The notes: generated by a model from the sequence alone, not told the origin. Positions 9,371 to 21,000 are shown, counted from the stretch's first letter. The stretch is 64,000 nt of DNA from Nonlabens sp. MB-3u-79 (GCF_002831625.1 NZ_CP025116.1:2037501-2101500); one strand, 5' to 3'. Translations and numbers: made by a program.

Positions 9371-9886
9371 TTAAAGTTCAAAATATTCCGTAAAAGAAGT
9401 GATGACCTGTGGCACTTCATTTACCTCAAAATTTAGAGTTACCTGAAAACCTTTTTGGTGTTCAGAAATATGTAAACGGCCCTTTCTAATTTTATAGAGT
9501 CCTGTCGCACCTCGACAAAAGCACATTCTCCTGAAACTCACTTTTGCTTTGCTTAATAACTCATCGTTTAGTTCCACTTCATTTACAGGGTCATCGATTT
9601 CTATAAATATCATTTCTGAATAGGAATCATCTGCCAGATGAGGATCTTCATTTTTGCGGTATTCAAATTTTAACACCACTCTTCCTTTAGCCGCTTTTAG
9701 TTGATGATAGCTATTTTTAAATTCATCTTCCAGAATCAGAAGTTCTGTGTCTTTAAAGACTTCAAAAGAGCAACTGCCGTCTAGGGGGCATTTTTGCTGC
9801 TTTACTGATGTGTTATCTGATACCGTCTGGGTTTTGCACGAAGTCAGTAAGGTCAACACCAAAAAGATTTGCCAGATATGACGCAT
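9371..9886 (-). CDS. putative lipoprotein, unknown function
   Basis: 171 residues beginning MRHIWQIFLVLTLLTSC, a clear lipoprotein signal (lipobox LLTSC, Cys17). The mature protein has four further cysteines, in KCPLDGSCSF and RRMCFCRG, which could form disulfides or bind a metal. The rest alternates polar and hydrophobic residues as in a beta-sandwich. I do not recognise a family. It is convergent with the DUF922 gene and divergent from the secreted metalloprotease gene, so it is probably monocistronic. Confidence 0.7.
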   Translation of the reverse strand: MRHIWQIFLVLTLLTSCKTQTVSDNTSVKQQKCPLDGSCSFEVFKDTELLILEDEFKNSYHQLKAAKGRVVLKFEYRKNEDPHLADDSYSEMIFIEIDDPVNEVELNDELLSKAKVSFRRMCFCRGATGLYKIRKGRLHISEHQKGFQVTLNFEVNEVPQVITSFTEYFEL

Positions 9887-10095
9887 GAATTATAAGTTTA
9901 GGTTTTGAATGTTTCTTTTATTGCCGCTTTTGATATTTTTTAAATGAAGCACATGCCTTGCTTGACGCATTTTGATAGCCAAATCAATTAAAAACACTTT
10001 ATAGGCAATTTAAAGAGCATAAGGTAAGCTTAGAGTTGCAAAAGGTATTAAAATGCGATCATTTTCTCGTATCATTGTGACACAAAAATTATAAC

Positions 10096-12822
10096 ATGTT
10101 TCAAAATTACCGGTTATGGGTAACAATACTTTTATTTGGTATTAGTACCGTCTTATCAAGTACAGCACAAAACAGGAAGTCTTCTTGGTCTTCGGTTAGT
10201 GTTTCCCAACTAGAAAATGAGTCCCAATGGTCTAGAAAATCGGAGCCTACTATAGCTTCTTACTATAGGATCGATATGAGGGCACTAAAAAACAAGTTAG
10301 CAAATGCTCCACAAAGAGGTGCTAGTTCCAACACATCAAATACTATTATTGGATATCCTACTTCTAATGGAATTGAGTTTTTTAAAGTAAAAGAAGCCAG
10401 TGTTATGGCTCCCGAGTTACAAGCTACATATTCTGATTTTAGATCTTATGTAGGTCAGAGCATCAGTGAGCCGACCAACCAAATTAGGTTTTCAATAACA
10501 TCTCAAGGATTTCATGGAATGATGTTTTCCCCTAAATTAGGGACACAATTTGTTGATTCTTATACCATGAATAACTCTTCAGTTGTTGTTTATAAGAAAA
10601 TGGAGCTTGTTGATTTAGGAGAACGATGGGAATGTCATGTAGAGGATGATTTAGGGTTGAGACAAGGCTTTGCAGGTCCAGAATCACCTATTGATCTAAA
10701 GAATGCTAATGATGGTATTTTGAGAAATTTCAGATTAGCTATTTCTACTACCGTAGAATATTCAGCTTTTCACTGGATGAGAGCAGGAGTATCTGCAAGC
10801 GCACTAGATGCTGATAAGAGAATGGCAGTAATGGGGGCTATGGTCGTTACCATGACTAGAAATAATTTTATTTACGAGCGTGATTTAAGTATTACGATGA
10901 CTTTTGTAGCAAATAATGACCTTCTGATCTCTATAGGGTTTGATAATTTTTCAAATACAAATCCAGGTGCCATTCTCGGAGAAAATCAAACTGCTATTGA
11001 TAACACCATAGGTTTTGCTAACTATGATATAGGCCATATATTTTCCACTGGTGGTGGAGGTCTAGCTTCTTTAGCGTCACCTTGCACCAATAGAAAGGCT
11101 CAAGGAGTTACTGGAAGAGGTTCCCCTGTAGGTGACCCCTTTGATATTGATTTTGTAGCCCATGAAATAGGGCATCAAATGGGAGCACCGCATACATTTA
11201 ATGGAGATGCTGCAAATTGTGCCGGAGGGAATAGATCTGCAAACAGTGCTTATGAACCTGCTAGTGGAACTACTATCATGGCTTATGCAGGAATATGTCC
11301 TCCTCAAAACATTCAAAATAATAGTGACGCATACTTTCATCAAACGAGCTTGCTAAGGATATTTAATAATGTTTTTAACGGTCTTAGTACTTGTGCGCAA
11401 CTCAATCTAACAGGAAATGCTGCACCTAGTGCAATTGCAGATGCTGACTATACCATTCCTAAAGGAACTCCATATAGATTAGTAGGTAATTCTACTGACC
11501 CTGACGGGACGTCAACACATACCTATACCTGGGAGCAATTTGATTTAGGACCCGCAGGAACCCCTCTAGAAAATAATGTTAATGGTCCATTAGTAAGGTC
11601 CTTTGAAGGAACAGATCAAAAGGTTAGGGTTATTCCTAAATTAGAAGATATTGTTGCTTTTGGTGGGAATTCTACGCAATGGGAAAAGCTTCCTTTTGCA
11701 ACAAGACCTATGAATTTTGTGTTAACCGTAAGAGATAACGATTCTAGAGGTGGACAAACCGATGCAGACCTAATGACCATTCAGGTTGATGCAAATGCAG
11801 GTCCATTTAGTGTAACCTCACCTGGTAATAGTGGAACAGTATGGCGCCCTAATACTACAGAAACAATTACTTGGAATGTCGCTGGAACTAATGCTAATGG
11901 AGTTAATACTTCCAATGTAAATATCATATTATCTACGGATAGTGGGAGAACATTTGACACCGTACTTGCCAGTAATATACCCAATACGGGCTCTTATGAT
12001 CTCTTAGTTCCATCTGGTATAGTTGCTCCTAGCTGTAGACTCATGGTAGAAGGAGCTGGTAATATTTTCTTTGCCATTAACAATGTAGATTTTAATATCA
12101 ATGCAAGTGTTCAAACCGTATGTACCACCTATTTATCTGGAGCATTAAACACCGCCATACCAGATAATAATAGTAATGGACTTACTTCTACTATAAATGT
12201 TCCAGTAACAGGAGATGTAGCGAGTATCAAAGTAGGCTTGGATATTTCTCATACTTATATTTCTGATATGACAGTAGGTATTTCTGACCCTTCCAGTAAC
12301 AACTTTGCTTTAATCTGGAATAGAGAATGCGCAAATCAAGATGATTTGAATGCTACATTTGAAGATGGAGCAGCTGCTATATTATGTAGACAGCCTACCG
12401 TAGGTAACTTTGCTCCATCAAGCACCTTTTCTGTTTTTGACAACCTGCCTGCAAATGGGGATTGGGCTTTAAATATTATTGATAATGCGGCTCAAGATAC
12501 AGGAGCTCTAAATAGTTGGTCTATAGAAGTTTGTACATTAATGGTGACTCCATTGAGTAATGAGTCCTTTGAGTTGGATAATTTATCCATTTATCCTAAT
12601 CCTAGCAGAGGTAGCTTTACTATTTTATTTGATAATGCTTCTAGTAATCTAGTGGAACTCGGTATTTTTGACTTAAGCGGTAGATCTGTATTCAAAAAGT
12701 CTTATGAAACTTATTCTAGCTTTAATCAAAACATCAGTTTAAAAGGAGTTTCTTCAGGGATGTACCTTGTTCAAATTAAGGACGGAAACAGGACCATTAC
12801 TAAAAAGATCATTTTAGAATAA
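10096..12822 (+). CDS. secreted reprolysin-like zinc metallopeptidase with P-domain and T9SS sorting domain
   Basis: A 908-residue exported protease. After a signal peptide (about residues 1-25) and a propeptide-like region comes a metzincin catalytic domain. The zinc site HEIGHQMGAPHTF is at about residues 356-368 and a Met-turn (IMAYAGIC) lies about 35 residues later. After Ig/fibronectin-like stretches, a proprotein-convertase P-like domain lies near residues 690-815. The C-terminal ~75 residues (LSIYPNPSRGSFTI, SGMYLVQI, KKIILE) are a type A sorting domain recognised by the Por/type IX secretion system. The product should cross the outer membrane and be released or surface-anchored. It is followed by a strong terminator, so it is monocistronic. 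Confidence 0.93.
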   Translation: MFQNYRLWVTILLFGISTVLSSTAQNRKSSWSSVSVSQLENESQWSRKSEPTIASYYRIDMRALKNKLANAPQRGASSNTSNTIIGYPTSNGIEFFKVKEASVMAPELQATYSDFRSYVGQSISEPTNQIRFSITSQGFHGMMFSPKLGTQFVDSYTMNNSSVVVYKKMELVDLGERWECHVEDDLGLRQGFAGPESPIDLKNANDGILRNFRLAISTTVEYSAFHWMRAGVSASALDADKRMAVMGAMVVTMTRNNFIYERDLSITMTFVANNDLLISIGFDNFSNTNPGAILGENQTAIDNTIGFANYDIGHIFSTGGGGLASLASPCTNRKAQGVTGRGSPVGDPFDIDFVAHEIGHQMGAPHTFNGDAANCAGGNRSANSAYEPASGTTIMAYAGICPPQNIQNNSDAYFHQTSLLRIFNNVFNGLSTCAQLNLTGNAAPSAIADADYTIPKGTPYRLVGNSTDPDGTSTHTYTWEQFDLGPAGTPLENNVNGPLVRSFEGTDQKVRVIPKLEDIVAFGGNSTQWEKLPFATRPMNFVLTVRDNDSRGGQTDADLMTIQVDANAGPFSVTSPGNSGTVWRPNTTETITWNVAGTNANGVNTSNVNIILSTDSGRTFDTVLASNIPNTGSYDLLVPSGIVAPSCRLMVEGAGNIFFAINNVDFNINASVQTVCTTYLSGALNTAIPDNNSNGLTSTINVPVTGDVASIKVGLDISHTYISDMTVGISDPSSNNFALIWNRECANQDDLNATFEDGAAAILCRQPTVGNFAPSSTFSVFDNLPANGDWALNIIDNAAQDTGALNSWSIEVCTLMVTPLSNESFELDNLSIYPNPSRGSFTILFDNASSNLVELGIFDLSGRSVFKKSYETYSSFNQNISLKGVSSGMYLVQIKDGNRTITKKIILE

Positions 12823-12847
12823 ATAGCCCTTTCAACTAAATTATAAA

Positions 12848-12874
12848 AAGCCAGTAAATCCTTACTGGCTTTTA
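12848..12874 (+). terminator. intrinsic terminator of the metallopeptidase gene
   Basis: AAGCCAGTAA (12848-12857), loop ATCC, TTACTGGCTT (12862-12871), continuing into TTTT. It is a perfect 10-bp stem about 25 nt after the stop codon. The A-run on the other side would also allow termination on the minus strand, but no minus-strand gene needs it. Confidence 0.85.
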
Positions 12875-12932
12875 TGCTTTCAAGCATTTCTTTTTAAGGT
12901 TAAAAGTTCTCGTTTCTCTTATCCAAAACACC

Positions 12933-12940
12933 TATTTTTG
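12933..12940 (+). promoter_or_regulatory. -7 box upstream of pyrG
   Basis: TATTTTTG matches TAnnTTTG and lies about 31 nt before the pyrG ATG, just after the terminator of the previous gene. No clear -33 TTG was found. Confidence 0.55.
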
Positions 12941-12962
12941 CATCTGTTTTTAAAACTCTTAA

Positions 12963-14594
<1,632 letters not shown>

Positions 14595-14601
14595 GTTGGG
14601 C

Positions 14602-14629
14602 TTTCTATTTTCTTTTTAGGAAATAGAAA
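14602..14629 (+). terminator. weak hairpin after pyrG
   Basis: TTTCTATTT (14602-14610) and AAATAGAAA (14621-14629) form an AT-only 9-bp stem with a 10-nt loop directly after the pyrG stop. It is followed by only a short T stretch. Attenuation or partial termination before yidC is possible, but the hairpin is weak. Confidence 0.3.
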
Positions 14630-14711
14630 TTTATCCTGGGGCAGCTCAAGGCGAAAGCGAGATCAATATAAAAATATACCAAGTAAATTAATCGCCTCAT
14701 TGGGCAAAAGT

Positions 14712-16523
14712 ATGGAAGAGAAAAAGACGGACTGGAAAAGTATGCTAGGATTAGCAATCATATTTGCTATAGTGGCATTTATGCTTTTCAGAAACCAAGC
14801 AGAGAAGAAGCAAGTTGAAGAAAGTACACCAGCTACAGAAATAGCGGCAGAAACTCCGTCTACAGCAGTAGTGCAGAATGATGTTCCAGCAACTTCAGTT
14901 GCATCAGAAGGCGAGGTCATTCAATTTAACAATAATCTTGTAGATTTCAAAATTAATACAAAAGGAGCATTGATCAACGAAGCTTTGTTAAAAAGCTTTA
15001 AGACCTATGATTCGTTACCGGTTTATTTAGTAAAAGGAGGTGACCATAAGTTTGATCTGGAATTCATGACTAAAGACGGTCGTAAACTTCATACGCAAGA
15101 CTTGATTTTCACTCCTACGAGTTCCCAAAATGGCGAGAATGAAGTCCTAAGTCTTAAAGCAGATGTTGGAAACGGAGGTTCTATTGAATTTCGTTACGAG
15201 TTGAAGCCTGACGATTATATGTTGGACTTCAATATTCGTTCTCAAGGACTTGCTCAAGCGGCAAACACCTCAGAAGAAGTGGCATTGACTTGGGAATTAC
15301 AAGCATACCGCCGTTCTAAAGGTATGGATAACGAGGGGCGTTATACAGAGATCAAATTTGAATACGATGATGGAAGCGATGACTATACCGGTCAAGGAGA
15401 AACTGCCGAAGAAGAAGCGGAGAATATTACCTATATCGCTTATAAAGAACATTTTTTCTCTTCTATTCTGTTGACAGATACGCCTTTTAAAAGTGGCTTA
15501 CTGCAGTCTTATAACAATTATTCTGCAAATGATCAGCAAGAGGAATTGACTAAAAGATTCACTTCTAAAGTACAGTTGGAGTACAATGGAGGTGAGTTGG
15601 CATATAACATGGATTGGTATTTTGGCCCAACGGATTACGATATTTTAGCGGGATATAAACGCAACCTTGATGAGGTAGTAGATTTAGGATGGGGAATTTT
15701 TGGAGTGATTAATGAATGGGCTGTCAGACCCTTATTTACTTATCTAAGTAGTCCAGAAAAAGGATTAGGTATTCCTTATGGGATTGCGATCATTCTTTTA
15801 ACCATTTGTGTGAGACTAGTATTATCTCCAGTATTGTATAAGAGTTACTTGACTCAGGCTAAAATGAAGATCCTACGTCCTGAACTGAATAAGATTTCAG
15901 AGAAGTATAAGGATAATGCCATGAAAAAGCAGCAGGAGACTATGAAGGTTCAAAATGAGGCAGGCGCGAGTCCGCTGAGTGGTTGTTTGCCGGCATTGTT
16001 ACAAATGCCTGTTTTCTTTGCGCTCTTTAAATTTTTCCCTACGGCATTTGAGTTGCGACAAAAAAGCTTCCTTTGGGCAGACGATTTATCCAGTTATGAT
16101 GAAGTCTTTGCATTGCCATTCAAGGTTCCTTTTTACGGAGATCACGTAAGTTTGTTTCCAATATTGGCATCGATCTCCATATTCTTTTATATGCAGATGA
16201 CTACGGGTCAGAACATGCAAGCAACCCAGCAACCTGGAATGCCTAACATGAAGTTTATCATGTATTTATCTCCATTGTTCATGCTGGTTTTCTTTAACAA
16301 CTACGCTAGTGGATTATCATTGTACTATTTTGTCTCTAACTTAATTACCATAGGTATTATGTTAGTGATCAAGCATGTGATTATTGATAAGGATAAGGTT
16401 CTCGCTAAGATTGAAAAGGCAAAAGCTAAGCCTAAGAAAAAGAAAGGTCGTTTTGCAAGCAAAATGTCTCAAATCATGGAGCAAGCGCAAGCGCAACAAG
16501 AAGACAAAAAGAAAATCAAATAA
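14712..16523 (+). CDS. yidC: membrane protein insertase YidC
   Basis: Inner-membrane insertase/chaperone working with or without SecYEG. From the ATG at 14712 it has 603 residues. There is one N-terminal membrane segment (MLGLAIIFAIVAFMLF). A large periplasmic beta-domain spans about residues 60-330. The conserved five-helix core begins near YGIAIILLTICVRLVLSPVLY (about 355) and includes SGCLPALLQMPVFFALF (about 422). A basic Lys-rich cytoplasmic tail (KPKKKKGRF) closes the protein and probably contacts ribosomes. An in-frame TTG four codons upstream (14700) is possible, but the ATG gives the usual MEEKK-type start. A strong terminator follows. Confidence 0.96.
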   Translation: MEEKKTDWKSMLGLAIIFAIVAFMLFRNQAEKKQVEESTPATEIAAETPSTAVVQNDVPATSVASEGEVIQFNNNLVDFKINTKGALINEALLKSFKTYDSLPVYLVKGGDHKFDLEFMTKDGRKLHTQDLIFTPTSSQNGENEVLSLKADVGNGGSIEFRYELKPDDYMLDFNIRSQGLAQAANTSEEVALTWELQAYRRSKGMDNEGRYTEIKFEYDDGSDDYTGQGETAEEEAENITYIAYKEHFFSSILLTDTPFKSGLLQSYNNYSANDQQEELTKRFTSKVQLEYNGGELAYNMDWYFGPTDYDILAGYKRNLDEVVDLGWGIFGVINEWAVRPLFTYLSSPEKGLGIPYGIAIILLTICVRLVLSPVLYKSYLTQAKMKILRPELNKISEKYKDNAMKKQQETMKVQNEAGASPLSGCLPALLQMPVFFALFKFFPTAFELRQKSFLWADDLSSYDEVFALPFKVPFYGDHVSLFPILASISIFFYMQMTTGQNMQATQQPGMPNMKFIMYLSPLFMLVFFNNYASGLSLYYFVSNLITIGIMLVIKHVIIDKDKVLAKIEKAKAKPKKKKGRFASKMSQIMEQAQAQQEDKKKIK

Positions 16524-16547
16524 TATTTTTCTTGATTAACATTCTTA

Positions 16548-16579
16548 AATCCTCAATCTTTTGATTGGGGATTTTTTTT
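16548..16579 (+). terminator. intrinsic terminator of yidC
   Basis: AATCCTCAATC (16548-16558), loop TTTT, GATTGGGGATT (16563-16573), then an uninterrupted run of eight T. The 11-bp stem has one G-T wobble. It lies 25 nt after the yidC stop. The rest of the gene-free stretch to 16837 is plain AT-rich sequence in which I see no further signal. Confidence 0.9.
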
Positions 16580-16837
16580 GGTTTAAAATTAAAAGTGCAT
16601 TTAAATTAAGGAAAACCGTAGAGTAATAGAATTGAGATTGATTAAATGTAAGTTGATATTCTATTTTAGAATAGGAAAAGTTGCAGCTTGGAGATTTTAA
16701 AAAATATTAGATGTCGAAGATTAAAAAATTAGTTAAGATTATACTAGTTATTATACAGCTCATTAATTAAAAAGAGTAAGTGATTCATACAGCTCGTTGA
16801 TCGATTAATGGACTGAGAGCAATAATTTATATTAATT

Positions 16838-17104
16838 ATGAAAATAACTAATCATCATATTGAATTATATTTAAAAGTTGGTGGAGATGTGGATCACCTT
16901 CAACGTATGGGGACACCAGAAGAGAAAACCCTTGAAAATCAAAAAATTATAGGAGTAATGGATGAATTAATTTACGAGCTAAAGCTGGTTAAAGATAAAC
17001 TTGCTTCAACAGAATATGCTAAAGAAATTGAATTCAAACTTAAAAACCTTTGCGCAGATGACGCCGTAATCACCAAGATCAAAAATTTAAAACCATTTAG
17101 GTAA
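16838..17104 (+). CDS. small hypothetical protein
   Basis: An 88-residue frame starting MKITNHHIELYLKVGGDVDH and ending KIKNLKPFR. It is hydrophilic and largely helical (ENQKIIGVMDELIYELKLVKDKL), with no signal peptide, membrane segment or recognised domain. Residue usage is protein-like and balanced rather than low-complexity, which favours a real gene. It is convergent with uvrA and preceded by about 250 bp of AT-rich DNA after the yidC terminator. I cannot name a function. An antisense frame over the same DNA is less protein-like. Confidence 0.5.
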   Translation: MKITNHHIELYLKVGGDVDHLQRMGTPEEKTLENQKIIGVMDELIYELKLVKDKLASTEYAKEIEFKLKNLCADDAVITKIKNLKPFR

Positions 17105-17218
17105 AAAAATAGCTTTATTAAAAAAAAAATAATTACAAACTTCCCGAACCTATGTAGACAATGCCAACACAAATAGTTGGCATGTCAAATTCAAATAGCT
17201 TTCATATAATAAAAATAT

Positions 17219-17252
17219 TTACTGCCAACTGCCTACTGATTCAAAATTGCCT
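17219..17252. repeat. fragment of the GCCTACTG repeat family next to the uvrA stop
   Basis: Reads TTACTGCCAACTGCCTACTG and then a second GCCTACT, the same words that make up the tail of repeat module A at 20.3-20.9 kb and at 35.9-36.0 kb. It ends two bases before the uvrA stop codon. Repeat words of this family therefore occur on both sides of uvrA. Confidence 0.5.
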
Positions 17253-17254
17253 AC

Positions 17255-20086
17255 TTACTCCAACTCCTTCTTCAAGAAACGCGCCGTATGGCTCGTCTTG
17301 TGTTTAGCAACTTGTTCTGGTGTTCCTTTGGCAACTATATTTCCGCCGCCACGACCGCCTTCTGGGCCAACGTCTATGATGTAGTCGGCTATTTTGATTA
17401 CGTCCATATTGTGTTCAATGACCAGAACGGTGTTTCCTTTATCAACTAGTGTATTCAACACATCCATAAGAACACGCACGTCTTCAAAATGAAGTCCAGT
17501 GGTAGGCTCATCTAGTATGTAAAAGGTATTTCCAGTATCTCTTTTAGAAAGCTCGCTGGCTAGTTTGATACGTTGTGCTTCTCCACCAGAAAGTGTAGTA
17601 GATTGTTGTCCTAAAGTAATATAGCCTAGTCCAACGTCTTTTATGGTTTTTATCTTGCGATAAATATTTGGAATAGCTTCAAAGAAATCTGTGGCTTCAT
17701 TAATGGTCATGTTGAGCACATCGCTTATGGACTTTCCTTTGTAACGTATCTCCAGCGTTTCTCGGTTGAATCGTTTTCCTTGACAAGTTTCACAAGTCAC
17801 ATAAACATCAGGCAGAAAATTCATTTCTATGACTCTAAGTCCGCCACCTTTGCATGTTTCACAACGTCCACCGGTAACATTAAAACTAAAACGACCGGGC
17901 TTATAGCCGCGTATCAATGCTTCAGGAGTTTTAGCAAACAGGGATCTTACCTCGTCAAAGGTTTTGGTGTAGGTTGCAGGATTAGATCTCGGCGTTCTAC
18001 CTATCGGGCTTTGATTGATGTCTATGACTTTATCACAATTATCCAGTCCTTTGATGCTTTTATATGGCATTGGGATCTTTACTCCATTAAAGAAGTGCGC
18101 GTTCATAATAGGGTAGAGCGTCTCGTTGATTAAAGTAGATTTACCACTTCCAGAAACTCCTGTAACGCCTATCATTTGCCCTAAAGGAAGGTCTATAGAA
18201 ACGTCTTTCAAATTGTTTCCAGTACAACCTTTCAATGATATTTTCATTCCATTTCCTTTACGACGTGTCTTAGGAACTGCGATTTCTCTTTTACCGTTGA
18301 GGTATTGGGCGGTAAGCGTATCGTGTTTTAATATTTCTTCAGGTGTACCTTCACTAATGATTTCGCCACCGTATTTTCCAGCTCGAGGTCCTATATCTAT
18401 AACGTGATCTGCTCGCTGTATCATGTCTTTATCGTGCTCTACAACAATGACAGAATTACCGGTATCTCGCAAAGAAATAAGTGAGTTGATCAGTTTTTCA
18501 TTGTCTCTTTGGTGTAAACCTATACTTGGTTCATCAAGTATGTACAATACACCGACGAGTTGTGAGCCTATTTGTGTGGCCAGTCTTATGCGTTGTGCTT
18601 CTCCACCAGACAGTGATTTAGCACTTCGATTGATAGATAAGTAGTCCAAACCTACATCCAGTAAGAACTGTAATCGTTCTCTTATTTCCTTTAATAACTC
18701 TGTGGCTATTTGTTCTTGCTTTCGCGAAAGCGTCACGTTTAAATGATCAAACCAGTCTACCAGCTCTACGATATCCATATTTGCTAGTTCGGCAATATTT
18801 TTTTCGTTGACACGGAAATAAAGTGACTCTTTACGCAATCGCGACCCCTCACAATCTGGACAGGTCACGTTGTCCATAAACTCTTTAGCCCAACGTTGCA
18901 GACTGGTACTGTCGTTATTTTTATAGGTTTGTTCTATAAAGTTAGCCAGCCCTTCAAATTCTATTTTGTAATTGCGTTTTACACCTAGGTTTTTACTGTC
19001 TACCTCCAGTGTTTCTTTACCGCCGTACAGAATCATTTCTATAGCTGCTTCAGGAACTTTTTCTAATGCATCTGTCAGTTTAAAATCAAACTTTTGGGCG
19101 ATCAATTCCAGTTGCTTATAAATCCAATTTTTCTTATTGTCAGGATAAGGAGCCAGACCACCTTTAGCAATTGAAAGGCTGCGGTCTGGAATAATTTTGT
19201 TTTCGTTTACTTGGTACAGCGCTCCCAGACCACTACACTTAGGACAAGCACCTTTAGGGCTGTTAAAGGAGAAATTATTAGGTTCTGGTTCAGGGTAGGA
19301 GATTCCGGTTTCTGGGCACATTAACGTACGAGAGAAAAAACGTCCTTCTTTCTCACCGTGAGGCACAATCATGGTAATGTCGTTACCGTGATACATGGCA
19401 GTTTTTATGGACTCATCCAGTCTTTTGATATCTTGTTCACTATCGCCTACTTGCAACCTGTCGATGACTATTTCAATGTCGTGGACCTTGTAACGATCCA
19501 TCTTCATACCTTTCATGATATCTATAATCACGTTATCGGTACGTACTTTGACAAAACCTTGTTTGGCAATTTGTTCAAAAAGCTCTCGGTAATGACCTTT
19601 TCTACCACGTATAACAGGTGCCAAAATATTGATGCGCTGACCCTTGTATTCTTCAATAATAAGATCGCGTATTTGCTCATCACTATAGCTTACCATTTTC
19701 TTACCTGTGTTGTAAGAATATGCATCGCTGGCACGGGCATATAGCAACCTTAGGAAATCATAAATTTCTGTAATAGTTCCTACCGTACTCCGCGGACTCT
19801 TACTCGTCGTTTTTTGCTCTATGGCAATCACAGGAGAAAGGCCGTCTATTTTATCCACATCTGGACGCTCCATCCCGCCAAGGAACTGCCTGGCATAAGC
19901 GCTAAAGGTTTCAATATAACGACGTTGACCTTCGGCATAAATAGTATCAAAGGCAAGGGATGATTTACCGGAGCCAGAAAGCCCCGTAATAACTACTAGT
20001 TTTTCTCGCGGAATATTTACATCAATGTTCTTTAAATTATGAACGCGAGCGCCTTTTACCTCAATGATTTCGTCAGAATATGCCAT
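17255..20086 (-). CDS. uvrA: excinuclease ABC subunit A
   Basis: DNA-damage recognition ATPase of nucleotide excision repair, acting with UvrB on the chromosome. 943 residues, full length. It has two ABC ATPase modules: P-loops GLSGSGKSS (about 34-42) and GVSGSGKST (about 640), and signature motifs [12 protein letters not shown] (about 490) and [12 protein letters not shown] (about 828). Zinc modules are visible as [17 protein letters not shown], and CETCKGGG with CETCQGKR. A genome palindrome copy is embedded near residue 452 and encodes LSRK without breaking the frame. It is transcribed alone on the minus strand, with repeat-family sequence on both sides. Confidence 0.98.
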   Translation of the reverse strand: MAYSDEIIEVKGARVHNLKNIDVNIPREKLVVITGLSGSGKSSLAFDTIYAEGQRRYIETFSAYARQFLGGMERPDVDKIDGLSPVIAIEQKTTSKSPRSTVGTITEIYDFLRLLYARASDAYSYNTGKKMVSYSDEQIRDLIIEEYKGQRINILAPVIRGRKGHYRELFEQIAKQGFVKVRTDNVIIDIMKGMKMDRYKVHDIEIVIDRLQVGDSEQDIKRLDESIKTAMYHGNDITMIVPHGEKEGRFFSRTLMCPETGISYPEPEPNNFSFNSPKGACPKCSGLGALYQVNENKIIPDRSLSIAKGGLAPYPDNKKNWIYKQLELIAQKFDFKLTDALEKVPEAAIEMILYGGKETLEVDSKNLGVKRNYKIEFEGLANFIEQTYKNNDSTSLQRWAKEFMDNVTCPDCEGSRLRKESLYFRVNEKNIAELANMDIVELVDWFDHLNVTLSRKQEQIATELLKEIRERLQFLLDVGLDYLSINRSAKSLSGGEAQRIRLATQIGSQLVGVLYILDEPSIGLHQRDNEKLINSLISLRDTGNSVIVVEHDKDMIQRADHVIDIGPRAGKYGGEIISEGTPEEILKHDTLTAQYLNGKREIAVPKTRRKGNGMKISLKGCTGNNLKDVSIDLPLGQMIGVTGVSGSGKSTLINETLYPIMNAHFFNGVKIPMPYKSIKGLDNCDKVIDINQSPIGRTPRSNPATYTKTFDEVRSLFAKTPEALIRGYKPGRFSFNVTGGRCETCKGGGLRVIEMNFLPDVYVTCETCQGKRFNRETLEIRYKGKSISDVLNMTINEATDFFEAIPNIYRKIKTIKDVGLGYITLGQQSTTLSGGEAQRIKLASELSKRDTGNTFYILDEPTTGLHFEDVRVLMDVLNTLVDKGNTVLVIEHNMDVIKIADYIIDVGPEGGRGGGNIVAKGTPEQVAKHKTSHTARFLKKELE
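18718..18731. repeat. palindrome copy inside uvrA
   Basis: Perfect GCTTTCGCGAAAGC in uvrA. On the coding strand it is read as L-S-R-K within [10 protein letters not shown] near residue 452, ahead of the first ABC signature motif. Confidence 0.9.
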
Positions 20087-20269
20087 AGTTTTTTACAAGA
20101 TTGCGAAGTTACCTATTAAGCACTAGGTTTTTATTTAAAGCTACCTTAAAATATAGTGGAGCGTTTTGAAATATAACAGCATAAAACACAGCCTTCTCTT
20201 ATCTTCTCTCAAGGGAAGAGGGCACTGTATGGGTTTTATGATCTTATGTAAGGTTTTCAATCGAGGGAA

Positions 20270-20289
20270 ATGTCCGCAGGACAAAGGGG
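20270..20289. repeat. left flanking repeat of the 20-kb repeat locus
   Basis: ATGTCCGCAGGACAAAGGGG. A copy with one mismatch over 19 nt (ATGTCCTCAGGACAAAGGG) lies in the same orientation at 20982-21000, on the other side of the tandem array. The pair brackets the 117-bp repeats. Confidence 0.65.
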
Positions 20290-20293
20290 CTTG

Positions 20294-20902
20294 CTGGAAT
20301 CAGTCTCGGTTTTCAGTCTCAGTCTCAGTTTTCAGTAGGCAGTAGGCAGGTTGATTTGCGAGCAAGCTCACAAATTGGAGTAGGCAGTATTTTATAATTG
20401 TAGCTTTTGAAATTATTTTCCGCACTTGATGCGGAATCAGTCTCAGTCTCAGTTTTCAGTAGGCAGGTTGATTTGCGAGCAAGCTCACAAATTGGAGTAG
20501 GCAGTATTTTATAATTGTAGCTTTTGAAATTATTTTCCGCACTTGATGCGGAATCAGTCTCAGTCTCAGTTTTCAGTAGGCAGGTTGATTTGCGAGCAAG
20601 CTCACAAATTGGAGTAGGCAGTATTTTATAATTGTAGCTTTTGAAATTATTTTCCGCACTTGATGCGGAATCAGTCTCAGTCTCAGTTTTCAGTAGGCAG
20701 GTTGATTTGCGAGCAAGCTCACAAATTGGAGTAGGCAGTATTTTATAATTGTAGCTTTTGAAATTATTTTCCGCACTTGATGCGGAATCAGTCTCAGTCT
20801 CAGTTTTCAGTAGGCAGGTTGATTTGTGAGCAAGCTCACAAATTGGAGTAGGCAGTATTTTATAATTGTAGCTTTTGAAATTATTTTCCGCACTTGATGC
20901 GG
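20294..20902. repeat. tandem array of five 117-bp units (module A)
   Basis: The junction word GCGGAATCAG recurs at 20431, 20548, 20665 and 20782, with GCGG again at 20899, giving an exact 117-bp period. Units two to four look identical by eye. The fifth differs at one base of a hairpin, and the first has an extra AGTAGGC repetition and altered left end. Each unit contains two small hairpins (CCGCA/TGCGG, and TTTGyGAGC/GCTCACAAA) and the words CAGTAGGCAGG and GGAGTAGGCAG. Since 117 is divisible by three, the minus strand stays open as a 39-residue peptide repeat, but I regard that as incidental. Related single copies lie at 35.3 and 35.9 kb. Confidence 0.9.
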
Positions 20903-20943
20903 CACCCTTTAGAGTTCTCGAGATTTTTTTGATGAGGTTTTCC

Positions 20944-21000
20944 CTTCTCACATCCGACGAGTGCAACGAGAGGAATGCATCATGTCCTCAGGACAAAGGG
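20944..21000. repeat. module B copy at the 20-kb repeat locus
   Basis: Contains CATCCGACGAGTGCAACGAG and AGGAATGCAT followed by a GTCCTCAGGACAAAGGG end. The reverse complement matches the core of each 121-bp unit at 35.4-35.87 kb (GCATTCCTCTCGTTGCACTC and GTCGGATG). Modules B and A therefore occur side by side at both loci, in inverted orientation relative to each other. Confidence 0.8.

Noticed and set aside
17780..19744. Several plus-strand frames of 70-130 codons opposite uvrA
   Set aside because: They are shadows of the uvrA coding strand. uvrA itself has complete, conserved motifs over the same DNA.
20294..20902. CRISPR array
   Set aside because: The units are contiguous and near-identical over all 117 bp. 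There are no short repeats alternating with unique spacers and no cas genes nearby.
20325..20966. A 213-codon minus-strand frame through the 117-bp array, encoding a 39-residue repeat
   Set aside because: The open frame is an automatic result of a 117-bp (3 x 39) period without stops. The peptide is low-complexity, the DNA carries hairpins, and the same module occurs elsewhere with shifted frames and stops.
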